From Pelagimonas sp050633425 (GTDB lineage: Bacteria > Pseudomonadota > Alphaproteobacteria > Rhodobacterales > Rhodobacteraceae), in contig NZ_JBOEGM010000012.1 in NCBI RefSeq assembly GCF_050633425.1, positions 124,001 to 188,000 on the forward strand: a DNA stretch of 64,000 nt, read 5' to 3'. Shown piece after piece: positions 23,762 through 32,218 of the stretch; positions within the stretch are counted from its first letter, which is position 1, and each line of letters starts with the position of its first letter. The translations under genes and the position numbers were made by a program. The notes below the pieces were generated by a model. The model did not search any database. It saw only the letters and a list, made by a program, of their open reading frames with translations, and was not told the origin of the DNA.

Positions 23762-24666
23762 CAGGCCAATTCTCCTAAAACGCGCCGAGCGGCAGCTTGT
23801 GTTGCGGCAAAGGCCACCATCGCAGCCAAAGGCGGAACCGCCGCTGGCCAGAGCCAATGCCAGCCCTGAAACCTCAGCCCGGTGAGAAACCCACCCGCGT
23901 CCGATCCTCCGGGCATCAACAAGATCGCAACAAATCCGGCAACGGTGCCAACAGCCGCCCCCGCCAAAACACGCAGCGTATACCGGCGCACGAAAGCCGA
24001 GGCGATATAACCATCGGTCGCACCAACAAGACGCAACACTTCGATCACTTGGGCATTGGCCGCAAGCGATGCATTCGCGGCCAGCGTCACCATCGCCCCG
24101 GTTGTGGTCGTGATCAACAAAATCGACACCCAGCCCAGCAGCTTTAAGCGCCCTGCCGCCGCGACCAGCGGTTTGCGCCAGCGCGTGTGTTCATCCAAAA
24201 CCGCACCGGGGGCTTCTGCCTGAAGTCGCAGTCGGAGGCCGTCCGCGTCAAACCCTTCGGATGTTTCTGAAATTTCAATCAATCGCGGCACAGGCAGCTG
24301 GTCAATCGGCAGGCCGGGGCCAAACCATGGCTCGAGCAGCGCTTGTTGTTCCTCGTCGCTCAACGCGCGGGCCGATTCCACACCCGGTGTCTGGGTCAAG
24401 ACCTTGAGCGCCGCCTCGGTTTGGGCTGCCATTTGCCCTGCGGGGGCTGAAATTCGGATCGTAGACGACCGCGCCAGTTCATCCCCCCAGCTTTGCCCCA
24501 AACGCCCAGCCGCCAGTGACAAGGCCAACGCGAAGACCGTCAAAAATGCCATTGCCGCCGAGGTAAACACCGTCAGCCGAACGGTAAACCCTGATGGCGG
24601 TACAACACGGTCAGCCCCTGAATCCGGCTTCAAGAGCGGAGCAAAAAATTCCCAAATGCGCTTCAT
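23761..24666 (-). CDS. ftsX: Cell division protein FtsX
   Basis: A membrane protein of 301 residues with the FtsX layout: a cytoplasmic N-terminus, TM1 at about 32-53, a periplasmic domain of about 120 residues (STIRISAPAGQMAAQTEAAL to LDEHTRW), then three helices near 172-195, 220-245 and 270-290. It has the permease-type coupling segment VIEVLRLVGATDGYIASAF. With FtsE it transmits septal signals to peptidoglycan hydrolases. It overlaps ftsE by ATGA and plsC by TGATG. Confidence 0.9.
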   Translation of the reverse strand: MKRIWEFFAPLLKPDSGADRVVPPSGFTVRLTVFTSAAMAFLTVFALALSLAAGRLGQSWGDELARSSTIRISAPAGQMAAQTEAALKVLTQTPGVESARALSDEEQQALLEPWFGPGLPIDQLPVPRLIEISETSEGFDADGLRLRLQAEAPGAVLDEHTRWRKPLVAAAGRLKLLGWVSILLITTTTGAMVTLAANASLAANAQVIEVLRLVGATDGYIASAFVRRYTLRVLAGAAVGTVAGFVAILLMPGGSDAGGFLTGLRFQGWHWLWPAAVPPLAAMVAFAATQAAARRVLGELA

Positions 24667-25340
24667 AGATCAACCCCGGCTGATTGCAGGGTGTTGTTGG
24701 AAATCCGCAGTACCCGTGCCGACACCAGCGCCTTGGCCGCGCGGATAAGGGCCATGTCATGGGTCGCGATCATCACCGTTTTGCCCATTTTGTTTAGCTC
24801 TACCAGAAGTCGCAGCAAACGCTGGGACATTTCCCAATCGACATTCCCTGTCGGTTCATCCGCCAGAATCACATCCGGCGACATGATCAAAGCCCGCGCC
24901 AGAGCCGCCCGTTGCCGTTCGCCCCCCGACAATTCGGGGGGAAGCGCGTCACCGCGCCCAACAAGACCAACCCAAGACATCAATTCCTGAAGGTTGGCAA
25001 ATTGATCCGGTGTCGCCTGACCTGACACCGACAGCGGCAAAGCAATGTTTTCATTGATCGGCAGGTGGTCGAGAAATTTGCAATCTTGATGCACAACGCC
25101 GATCCTGCGCCGAGCATGGGCCACTTCATCACGCCCCATATCGCCCGCGGATTTGTCGAAGATGCGCACAACACCATCCGTCGGCAACAACGCCCCATAG
25201 CAGAGTTTCAAAAAGGTCGTCTTGCCAGACCCGGATGGGCCGGTCAGGAAATGAAAAGACCCGGGAGCAAGGCTGAACGTGATGTCGTTCAGCAAGGCGT
25301 CTCCGCCATAGCTATAGGCAACATTGTTCAGCTCAATCAT
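24663..25340 (-). CDS. ftsE: Cell division ATP-binding protein FtsE
   Basis: A cytoplasmic ATPase of 225 residues from ATG 25340 (MIELNNVAYSYGG). Walker A is GPSGSGKTT, the signature is LSGGERQRAA, Walker B is VILADEPTGNVD and the switch is ATHD. It works with FtsX at the divisome. The frame extends upstream, but the chosen start gives the usual FtsE N-terminus and length. It is divergent from the zinc-ribbon membrane protein gene at 25503, a neighbour commonly seen beside ftsE in this family. Confidence 0.94.
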   Translation of the reverse strand: MIELNNVAYSYGGDALLNDITFSLAPGSFHFLTGPSGSGKTTFLKLCYGALLPTDGVVRIFDKSAGDMGRDEVAHARRRIGVVHQDCKFLDHLPINENIALPLSVSGQATPDQFANLQELMSWVGLVGRGDALPPELSGGERQRAALARALIMSPDVILADEPTGNVDWEMSQRLLRLLVELNKMGKTVMIATHDMALIRAAKALVSARVLRISNNTLQSAGVDL

Positions 25341-25502
25341 GCCTGCACCACCTGTGACATTTCCAACGCACCTGTTTTGACGCACGGCGGGCATAGTTGC
25401 AACGCCGCACTGGTAAAATTGGACTTTTCCCGCCGATCCATGCAACCTATTGTCGCTAACAAAGGCCGTTAACGTTTTTGGGTCGTGGTAAGGGGACAAG
25501 AG

Positions 25503-26411
25503 GTGAGCAGAATTCGTTTGATCTGTCCAAATTGCGGGGCGCAATACGAAGTGCCTTCAGATGTGGTGCCCAAAGACGGGCGCGATGTGCAATGTTCAAA
25601 TTGCGCGCATACGTGGTTTCAGCGCCATCCTGATCAGGAATTGGAACTGGCCCAAGACCCAATCCCTCCGGTTTCTGAGGCCATCCCAACGCCTGACACC
25701 GTACCTTCGTCATCGGAGCCCGAACCGCCCGCAAAGCCACGTTCGATTGACCCCGATATGGCAGAGCTGTTCCGTGAGGAGCGTGAGTATGAGGCCACTC
25801 AACGCGCTGCTGAAACGCTCGAAAGTCAGCCGGATTTGGGATTGCAGGACCCCGGTGAAGACGAATTAGCGCGTCGATCAAGAGAAGCGCGTGTCCGCAT
25901 GTCACGCATGCGCGGTGAAGATACCGCGCCCCCGACAGCGCCCCCGACAGCGCCCCGGCCCGCCCCGACAGAGCCGCCAGCGGCTTCGCCCGAGCCTGAG
26001 GACCGTGATTATGCAGTTGCGCAGGCTGCTGCTGCGGCGGCGGCTGGATCACGTCGCGATTTGCTCCCTGATGTGGAGGAAATCAATCAAACCTTGCGAT
26101 CAACGTCGGAAACAAGGGTGATTGACAATGCGCAGGGAGAAGAGCGGCCCCCTGAGCAGCCCAAGAAAAAAGGTGGGTTTGGCAGGGGCTTTTTGACCAT
26201 GGTGGTTTTGGCTGGGATCGCGGTTGGGGTGTATGCCTATGCGCCGATGATCGAGGCTCAGGTGCCGCAGGCAAAGCCGATTTTAGCGACCTATGTCGCC
26301 AAAGTTGACGCCGGGCGCAGTTGGCTCGATGGGCAGGTGACCCATCTTTTGACAACGCTGGATGGGATGAGTTCGGAAGCCGCGAGCGATCCTGAAGCGT
26401 CCGATAGCTAA
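25503..26411 (+). CDS. Zinc-ribbon (MJ0042-type) membrane protein
   Basis: A protein of 302 residues from GTG 25503, with AAGGGG seven bases upstream. The N-terminal MJ0042-type zinc finger (IRLICPNCGAQYEVP and DVQCSNCAHTWFQ) has two CxxC pairs. A long acidic and Pro/Ala-rich linker follows, including a short PPTA direct repeat near residue 143. One predicted membrane helix (FLTMVVLAGIAVGVYAYAPM) lies near 230-250, then a short periplasmic tail. The role is unknown; the finger is probably cytoplasmic and may bind nucleic acid or protein. It converges with the tau operon through a shared terminator. Confidence 0.8.
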   Translation: MSRIRLICPNCGAQYEVPSDVVPKDGRDVQCSNCAHTWFQRHPDQELELAQDPIPPVSEAIPTPDTVPSSSEPEPPAKPRSIDPDMAELFREEREYEATQRAAETLESQPDLGLQDPGEDELARRSREARVRMSRMRGEDTAPPTAPPTAPRPAPTEPPAASPEPEDRDYAVAQAAAAAAAGSRRDLLPDVEEINQTLRSTSETRVIDNAQGEERPPEQPKKKGGFGRGFLTMVVLAGIAVGVYAYAPMIEAQVPQAKPILATYVAKVDAGRSWLDGQVTHLLTTLDGMSSEAASDPEASDS

Positions 26412-26431
26412 GACATTGGACCAGACATGAA

Positions 26432-26457
26432 AAAGGGCGGGGAATTTCCCGCCCTTT
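26432..26457. terminator. Bidirectional intrinsic terminator
   Basis: AAAGGGCGGG (26432-26441) pairs with CCCGCCCTTT (26448-26457); T-rich tracts follow on the plus side and, in reverse, on the minus side. It serves the convergent zinc-ribbon gene and the tauC-like gene. Nearly the same stem recurs at 49604. Confidence 0.9.
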
Positions 26458-26479
26458 GGTTTTTTGCGATGATCCTGCT

Positions 26480-27745
26480 TTAGATTTTACCCTTCCACGG
26501 GACCAAAGCCTTTTCAGCCAGACGCATTAGAATATCGATGCCAAAGCCGATGATGCCGATCAGGATGATCCCCATGATCACAATGTCGGTCAGCTGGAAC
26601 TTGGATGCGACCATGATCATCATCCCCGCGCCTTGTTCCGCAGCGACCAGTTCGGCGGCAACAACCGTGCCCCAACAGACCCCCATAGCCACCCGCGCTC
26701 CGGTGAAAATCTCCGGTAAGCTGTTGGGAACAATGACATGACGCATGATCTGCGCCTTGGATGCGCCAAGGCTATAGGCAGCATGAACCTTGGAGATCGC
26801 CACACCTGACACACCGGCCCGCGCAGCAATTGCCATGATCCAAAGCGCGGCTAGGAACAGCAAAATGACTTTGCCGGTTTCGCCGATACCCGCCCAAATA
26901 ATCACCAACGGGATCAAGGCCAAAGGCGGAACAGGGCGCATGAATTCGACAATCGGGTCAAACCAGCCGCGGAACCAATCAGACAGCCCCATGGCGTAGC
27001 CCAATGGAATTCCAACCAAAGCCCCAAAGAAAAAGCCCAAGATGACCCGCTGTAGTGAGATGCCCAGATGCGCCCAAAGTGAGCTACCGCGATAGCCATT
27101 TGCGGCAATATCGCCAAACCGCGCAACCACGGCTTCGGGGGATGGCAGCCAGATCGGCTCCATCTGCCAGCCTTTGCTTGGTTCAAAATTTAGCGTGCCC
27201 TTGGGGCTCATCCCGACGCGGCCAAACTCGGTTTCAACGGACTGACCTGGCGCGATGGGTTGGCCATTGACCGCCGTGATGGTGTGGCCCTCTTTGCGGC
27301 CAAATTCGTCATTCTTATCAACACGCACCAGCCCGGACCGCCAAGCCCCGACAGTGTCTGAATCGTTCTTGGCCCACCCTTCGCCTGGCTCGACAACCGG
27401 TGTTTCCACATCGGTTCCAACTTCAAACACCCGAATGGTGACAGTTGCATCATCAGCGTCCTGCCCATCGGCGGTTGCGGTGTAGGTAAAGGTCGCATCG
27501 CCCATAAACGGGCCCGGCGCATGCAAAAAGCCCGGCACCCAGCTAGAGCCAGTAAAAGCCCCCCAGAGGAAAAAGATCGAGGCAATCGACACAAAGGACG
27601 CAATGCGATTGGGCCGTACCGCGCTTTCATCGCCAAAGGTGACCGTTTTGAGCGAAGTGTAGTCATTGCTGGCTTTTTGCACCACAAATTTGACCAAGAA
27701 ATAAGAAGCCACAAAAATCGCGGCGTATATCAAAAAGACGATCAT
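26480..27745 (-). CDS. tauC: Taurine-type ABC transporter permease with extra N-terminal exported domain
   Basis: A protein of 421 residues, versus about 250-280 for usual TauC/SsuC. The C-terminal 220 residues are an ordinary permease: LGISLQRVILGFFFGALVGIPLG, the EAA-like coupling loop around AAYSLGASKAQIMRHVIVPNSLPEI, and six hydrophobic helices. The N-terminal 200 residues are unusual. TM helices at 1-20 and 50-68 are followed by about 130 residues that look extracytoplasmic, with ATFTYTATADGQDADDATV (cadherin-like strand pattern) and EGHTITAVNGQPIAPGQSV (PDZ-like). The start overlaps tauB (ATGA). The substrate, taurine or a related sulfonate, is inferred from the divergent tpa. Confidence 0.8.
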   Translation of the reverse strand: MIVFLIYAAIFVASYFLVKFVVQKASNDYTSLKTVTFGDESAVRPNRIASFVSIASIFFLWGAFTGSSWVPGFLHAPGPFMGDATFTYTATADGQDADDATVTIRVFEVGTDVETPVVEPGEGWAKNDSDTVGAWRSGLVRVDKNDEFGRKEGHTITAVNGQPIAPGQSVETEFGRVGMSPKGTLNFEPSKGWQMEPIWLPSPEAVVARFGDIAANGYRGSSLWAHLGISLQRVILGFFFGALVGIPLGYAMGLSDWFRGWFDPIVEFMRPVPPLALIPLVIIWAGIGETGKVILLFLAALWIMAIAARAGVSGVAISKVHAAYSLGASKAQIMRHVIVPNSLPEIFTGARVAMGVCWGTVVAAELVAAEQGAGMMIMVASKFQLTDIVIMGIILIGIIGFGIDILMRLAEKALVPWKGKI

Positions 27746-28548
27746 GCCGATTCCTCCGTGCGTCCCATAATTTCTTCTTCCATGTCCCAGATCATGCTGA
27801 GAATCTCTTCGCGTTTCACGGCAAAATCGGGGTGCTTTTTGACTTCGCGCAGATCTTGGCCAACGCCGAGATCAGCAAAGGGCAAACGGTATTCGCGATG
27901 AATACGCCCCGGTCGCGGGGCCATGACCAGCAGGCGTTCCCCAAGCAAAAGCGCTTCTTCGACCGAATGGGTGATCAGGATAATGGTCTTGCCGGTTTCT
28001 TTCCAAAGTTTAAGCACAAGGCTCTGCATCTTTTCGCGCGTCAACGCGTCAAGCGCCCCAAGCGGTTCATCCATCAAGATGACATCGGGGTGATTTGCCA
28101 GACAACGGGCCAAGGCCACACGTTGCTGCATCCCGCCTGACAGTTCGTAAATAGCCTTTTCTTTGAAATCTTTCAGGCCGACGATGTCGAGAAGGTGGTC
28201 AACCTCTTCACCATATTGCGCCTCGCGTTGGCCCGCCATGCGTGGGCCAAAACTGACATTTTCACGCACGCTCATCCATTCGAACAAGGCCCCCTTCTGA
28301 AAGACCATGCCGCGTTCGGCATCTGGCCCATGGACCTCATGGCCGTTCAGACGAATTGCGCCTTCGGTTGGGGCCAAAAAGCCCGCAGCGATGTTCAGCA
28401 ATGTGGTTTTGCCACAGCCCGAGGGGCCGAGCACACTGAGCAGCTCGCCTTCGGCAAGTTGCAAAGAGACGTCCTTGAGCGCTTGAACAGACGAGCCGTT
28501 GGGCAGGTCAAAGCGCATAGACAGGTTTTCAATGGAAAGTCCGCTCAT
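27742..28548 (-). CDS. tauB: Taurine-type ABC transporter ATP-binding protein
   Basis: A cytoplasmic ATPase of 268 residues from ATG 28548 (MSGLSIENLSMRF). Walker A is GPSGCGKTT, the Q-loop is in GMVFQKGALFEW, the signature is LSGGMQQRVAL, Walker B is VILMDEPLGALD and the switch is THS. The C-terminal extension with DLREVKKHPDF is typical of TauB/SsuB. It belongs to the tauABC operon: 127 bases after tauA (with a palindromic structure between) and overlapping the permease start by ATGA. Confidence 0.88.
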   Translation of the reverse strand: MSGLSIENLSMRFDLPNGSSVQALKDVSLQLAEGELLSVLGPSGCGKTTLLNIAAGFLAPTEGAIRLNGHEVHGPDAERGMVFQKGALFEWMSVRENVSFGPRMAGQREAQYGEEVDHLLDIVGLKDFKEKAIYELSGGMQQRVALARCLANHPDVILMDEPLGALDALTREKMQSLVLKLWKETGKTIILITHSVEEALLLGERLLVMAPRPGRIHREYRLPFADLGVGQDLREVKKHPDFAVKREEILSMIWDMEEEIMGRTEESA

Positions 28549-28576
28549 CCAAGCTGGCCTTTTGCTAATAGGGGTA

Positions 28577-28632
28577 CGGGAACAAAAGTCATCAATGACT
28601 TTTGCAAAAATCGTCGACGATTTTTGGTCCCG
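28577..28632. repeat. Compound palindrome between tauA and tauB
   Basis: Two perfect hairpins lie back to back. CAAAAGTCAT/ATGACTTTTG is at 28583-28592 and 28595-28604. A 22-bp perfect palindrome with halves CAAAAATCGTC and GACGATTTTTG is at 28605-28626. Both are enclosed by CGGGA (28577-28581) and TCCCG (28628-28632), giving a three-stem cruciform-like element. Confidence 0.9.
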
Positions 28633-28675
28633 AGGGACGACGCCAAAGCGCGCCCCTCGAGAACGAGATGGTCGT

Positions 28676-29674
28676 TTACTTGAGCGCTTCGAGCGGGCCC
28701 GCGTTGACATTGTCAGCATAGCTGTCCAATGCCCCGTCGATTGCACCGGCTGCAACAAAGACCTCTGCCACACCTTTCATGAAGTCTTGCGCACCGCCAC
28801 CGAGCCACTTTTCGCTCAGTTGCTCATCCAGGGATGGGAATGTGAATGTCGCCAGCGAAGCCTGAGCCGCCTCTTCTTCCATGCCCGCATCTTTGGCGAT
28901 CACCGGAAGCATTTCGGCGGTGTTGTCGCCAGAGTTCCACATTTCATTGGCTTTGGCCGTCACTTCAAGGAATTTGGCAACAGTGTCAGAGTTTTCAGCA
29001 ACCCAACCCGATAGCGCAGACGTGACATCAAACACCAAGATACCCAACTCTTCTTTCTCGGCACCGGTCAAAAGTACATTGCCGTGGTCAAGCATACGGC
29101 GCAGACCGCCGCCCCAACCGCACGCCATGTCAACCGCGCCTTGCGACAGGGCCGCTGCGCCATCAACCGGCGCCATATCGACGATTTCCATGCCTGCCGG
29201 GTCTACACCAAAGTGACCCATCTGCTTGAGAAAACCGTAATGCGCGGCGGTGCCCAGTGGAACTGCAACCTTTTTACCAGCCAGCTCGCCAGCTGAGTCC
29301 GCATCAATTTCAAGGGCTTCGGCAACAACGCAGTTGTCATTGTCAGAATAGCTCACCGCGACATCAATGATCTGAAGATCCTGGCCCGCGCTTGTTGCGA
29401 CAACAAATGGCGGCAATCCTTGGCTTACTGCGATCTGAACGTCGCCCGACGCCATCGCTGCGGACATGGCTGTCCCTGTGTCAAAGCTGACCCATTTCAC
29501 TTCCATGCCCAGCGCTTCGTCATAGAGGCCCGTCGCCTTGGCATATTCAAACGGCATCGGCCATTCCAGGAAATAGGCAACGGTTATGCCATGGCCGTCC
29601 GCGAATGCGGCCTGCGACCCTGCCAAAACGGCCAAACCAGCAGCTGCGCCCTTCAAATATGTTTTGAGTGTCAT
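28676..29674 (-). CDS. tauA: Taurine-type ABC transporter substrate-binding protein
   Basis: A periplasmic protein of 332 residues with a signal peptide (MTLKTYLKGAAAGLAVLAGS, cut after AFA). The binding-protein fold is recognisable from ITVAYFLEWPMPFEYAKATG, GDVQIAVSQGLPPFVVATSAG, KVAVPLGTAAHYGFLKQ and QGAVDMACGWGG, as in TauA/SsuA proteins. It should deliver taurine or a related sulfonate to the TauB/TauC pair. It is the first gene of the operon, divergent from tpa across a 372-base control region. Taurine specificity is inferred from that neighbour. Confidence 0.85.
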   Translation of the reverse strand: MTLKTYLKGAAAGLAVLAGSQAAFADGHGITVAYFLEWPMPFEYAKATGLYDEALGMEVKWVSFDTGTAMSAAMASGDVQIAVSQGLPPFVVATSAGQDLQIIDVAVSYSDNDNCVVAEALEIDADSAGELAGKKVAVPLGTAAHYGFLKQMGHFGVDPAGMEIVDMAPVDGAAALSQGAVDMACGWGGGLRRMLDHGNVLLTGAEKEELGILVFDVTSALSGWVAENSDTVAKFLEVTAKANEMWNSGDNTAEMLPVIAKDAGMEEEAAQASLATFTFPSLDEQLSEKWLGGGAQDFMKGVAEVFVAAGAIDGALDSYADNVNAGPLEALK

Positions 29675-30046
29675 GTCGTATTCTCCCTATTGGAACCGGC
29701 GTTTTTGATCCGGCAAAACTGTTGTCAGAGCCCAGTCGCCCAGCAACCTTGGCCCCACTTTGTGTGGTGCTCGTCTTGATCCGACCGGAAAACGGGCAAC
29801 GGATCAATGTTTTTTCCGCAAGGAGTTTCGGATTTCAGCGCCCTTGGGCAGAATATTCCACAGGACAACCAGTTGATTTTAAATGAGTTTCAATTTTACA
29901 GGAAAACCATTTCGTCAATTAATGAGACTATTTGGACATACATCAATTCACTCACTGGCCCTATCGGCTGCCTTTCTTTCAGGCTCTTGTGCCCAAGTCC
30001 GGAGAAATCCGTCAGTTTCAATGAACCTAAACAGGAGGCCCCTACA
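29675..30046. promoter_or_regulatory. Divergent tauA-tpa control region with three TTGATCCG elements
   Basis: A region of 372 bases without a gene. TTGATCCG occurs at 29705-29712 and 29776-29783, and inverted (CGGATCAA) at 29800-29807. The last two form an 8-bp inverted repeat with a 16-base spacer. The part next to tpa (about 29870-29960) is A/T-rich and probably holds the tpa promoter; AGGAGG at 30032-30037 is the tpa ribosome binding site. No TauR gene is nearby. Confidence 0.55.
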
Positions 30047-31435
30047 ATGGATGGAACCTATTCCCAGAACGATCTGAGCCACGTTGTTGCGGCCGATAAG
30101 GCCCATGTCTGGCACCACCTGACGCAGCACAAGCAATTTGAGACCAAGGATCCCAATATCATTGTCGAAGGCAAGGGTATGCGGGTCTGGAATCAAAGCG
30201 GCAAAGAGCATCTTGATGCTGTTTCTGGTGGCGTTTGGACCGTGAATGTTGGCTATGGCCGTGAAAGCATTGTCAAAGCAGTCGCCGATCAGTTGATCAA
30301 GCTCCCGTATTTTGCAGGTTCTGCTGGGTCGATTCCTGGGGCGCTTTACGCGGAAAAGCTCATCTCGAAAATGCCCGGACAAACGCGGGTTTACTATTGC
30401 AATTCAGGCTCTGAGGCGAACGAGAAAGCCTTCAAAATGGTGCGCCAGATTGCGCACAAACGCTATGGCGGCAAAAAGCACAAAGTTCTGTATCGCGACC
30501 GCGATTATCACGGCACCACTATTGCCTGCCTGAGCGCGGGTGGCCAGGACGAGCGCGGCGCGCAGTATGGCCCCTATACACCGGGCTTCGTGCGTGTACC
30601 TCATTGCCTTGAATACCGCGCCGGGGATCAAGGCGCGCCAGTCGAAAACTATGGTGAATGGGCGGCCAATCAGATCGAAGAGGTCATTCTTCGCGAAGGG
30701 CCGGACACTGTTGGCGCGCTCTGCCTTGAGCCGGTAACAGCAGGCGGCGGCGTCATCACTCCGCCCGAAGGCTATTGGCAGCGTGTTCAGGAAATCTGCA
30801 AGAAATACGATATCTTGCTGCATATCGACGAAGTCGTTTGCGGCGTTGGACGGACCGGAAAGTGGTTTGGTTACCAACAATACGGCATCGAACCCGACAT
30901 GGTGACAATGGCCAAGGGCGTGGCCTCGGGCTATGCGGCGATTGCCTGTTTGACCACGTCGGAAAAAGTCTTTGACCTGTTCAAAGATGATTCTGACGAT
31001 CCGCTGAACTACTTCCGCGACATCTCGACCTTTGGCGGCTGCACGGCTGGCCCAGCGGCGGCGATGGAAAACATGCGCATTATCGAAGATGAAAACCTGC
31101 TGCAAAACTGCACCGATATGGGCGACTACATGCTCGACCAGCTTTCGGTTCTTCAGGACAAGCACAAGGTTATCGGCGATGTGCGCGGCAAGGGGTTGTT
31201 CCTTGGGGCCGAGTTGGTCACCGACCATGATACCCGCGCCCCTATGGATGAGAAGAAAGTCCAAGCTGTGGTGGGCGATTGCATGGCCCAAGGCGTCATC
31301 ATCGGGGCCACCAACCGGTCTTTGCCCGGCTTTAATAACACCCTGTGTTTCTCACCAGCCTTGATCGCCACCAAGGATGATATCGACGAAATCATCACAG
31401 CGGTCGACGGGGCCTTGGGGCGTGTCTTTGGATAA
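30047..31435 (+). CDS. tpa: Taurine:pyruvate aminotransferase
   Basis: A class III PLP-dependent transaminase of 462 residues from ATG 30047, fixed by AGGAGG ten bases upstream and by the N-terminus MDGTYSQNDLSHVVAADKAH typical of Tpa. Motifs are YYCNSGSEANEKAFKM (phosphate-binding loop), YHGTTIACLSAGG, LLHIDEVVCGVGRTG (PLP-ring aspartate) and MVTMAKGVASGYAAI with the PLP lysine. It converts taurine and pyruvate to sulfoacetaldehyde and alanine. Sulfoacetaldehyde acetyltransferase (xsc) and pta are not in this window, so the rest of the pathway must be elsewhere. Confidence 0.87.
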   Translation: MDGTYSQNDLSHVVAADKAHVWHHLTQHKQFETKDPNIIVEGKGMRVWNQSGKEHLDAVSGGVWTVNVGYGRESIVKAVADQLIKLPYFAGSAGSIPGALYAEKLISKMPGQTRVYYCNSGSEANEKAFKMVRQIAHKRYGGKKHKVLYRDRDYHGTTIACLSAGGQDERGAQYGPYTPGFVRVPHCLEYRAGDQGAPVENYGEWAANQIEEVILREGPDTVGALCLEPVTAGGGVITPPEGYWQRVQEICKKYDILLHIDEVVCGVGRTGKWFGYQQYGIEPDMVTMAKGVASGYAAIACLTTSEKVFDLFKDDSDDPLNYFRDISTFGGCTAGPAAAMENMRIIEDENLLQNCTDMGDYMLDQLSVLQDKHKVIGDVRGKGLFLGAELVTDHDTRAPMDEKKVQAVVGDCMAQGVIIGATNRSLPGFNNTLCFSPALIATKDDIDEIITAVDGALGRVFG

Positions 31436-32123
31436 AACATCTTCCACCGGGCAACCGGTGGGGCATCAGGTGGAGGGGGTCTTCCCTTGTCCCGTTCCAC
31501 CTCATCGTCCCCTTTTGGGGCGCTTCGGCCAGCTCGTCCCGCTGGTCGAAAGTCATGCAGACGGCTTGTTTGATGCCTTTGCCACCGATGAAACCGGTAG
31601 CGGTTGGACCTATTTGCCCGATGACCCCTGGGCAGATCGCACTGAGGCGCGCGCATGGTGTGCCAATGCCGAGCATAGCAAAGACCCGCAGTTTTACACG
31701 ATCATGGATTTGGACGGGCGGGCCCTTGGGTTTTGTTCATTCCTGCGGATCATGCCGGGGATCGGCAGTATTGAGGTCGGATATATCCACTTTTCAAAAC
31801 GAATGCAGAAACGCCCGGTCGCGACCGACGTTATGTATTTGATGATGAAACACGTTTTTGAGCTTGGCTATCGTCGGTATGAATGGAAATGCGACGACTT
31901 GAACGCCGGGTCACGTCGGGCGGCGGCACGGTTGGGTTTTCGCTACGAAGGCACGTTCCGACAGGCCACCATTTACAAGGGCCGCAATCGCGACACCGCT
32001 TGGTTCTCGATCATCGACAGCGAATGGCCCGATGCAAAAAACAAGTTCGAACACTGGCTAGCCCCTTCCAATTTCGATGCATCCGGTCAGCAAAGACAAA
32101 GCCTGCAAGATTTCGCCATGTAA
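31422..32123 (+). CDS. GNAT family N-acetyltransferase (RimJ/RimL-like)
   Basis: A protein of 233 residues from GTG 31422, which overlaps the end of tpa by 14 bases and is preferred because SLDKTSSTGQPVGHQV matches the typical N-terminus of this subgroup. The acetyltransferase domain runs from about residue 45 and ends with the acetyl-CoA contact region NAGSRRAAARLGFRYEG, then DTAWFSIIDSEW. Protein acetylation or small-amine acetylation are both possible. Co-transcription with tpa is likely from the overlap, but a role in taurine metabolism is not implied. Confidence 0.8.
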   Translation: MSLDKTSSTGQPVGHQVEGVFPCPVPPHRPLLGRFGQLVPLVESHADGLFDAFATDETGSGWTYLPDDPWADRTEARAWCANAEHSKDPQFYTIMDLDGRALGFCSFLRIMPGIGSIEVGYIHFSKRMQKRPVATDVMYLMMKHVFELGYRRYEWKCDDLNAGSRRAAARLGFRYEGTFRQATIYKGRNRDTAWFSIIDSEWPDAKNKFEHWLAPSNFDASGQQRQSLQDFAM

Positions 32124-32218
32124 CCGGGGCGCGCCACGCTGTTTCAATCCAATCGTTTAAACCTTTGGTTGAATGTGGTACACTCCTATCATTCTTTTAC
32201 GATTATTGGGAGGGGACC

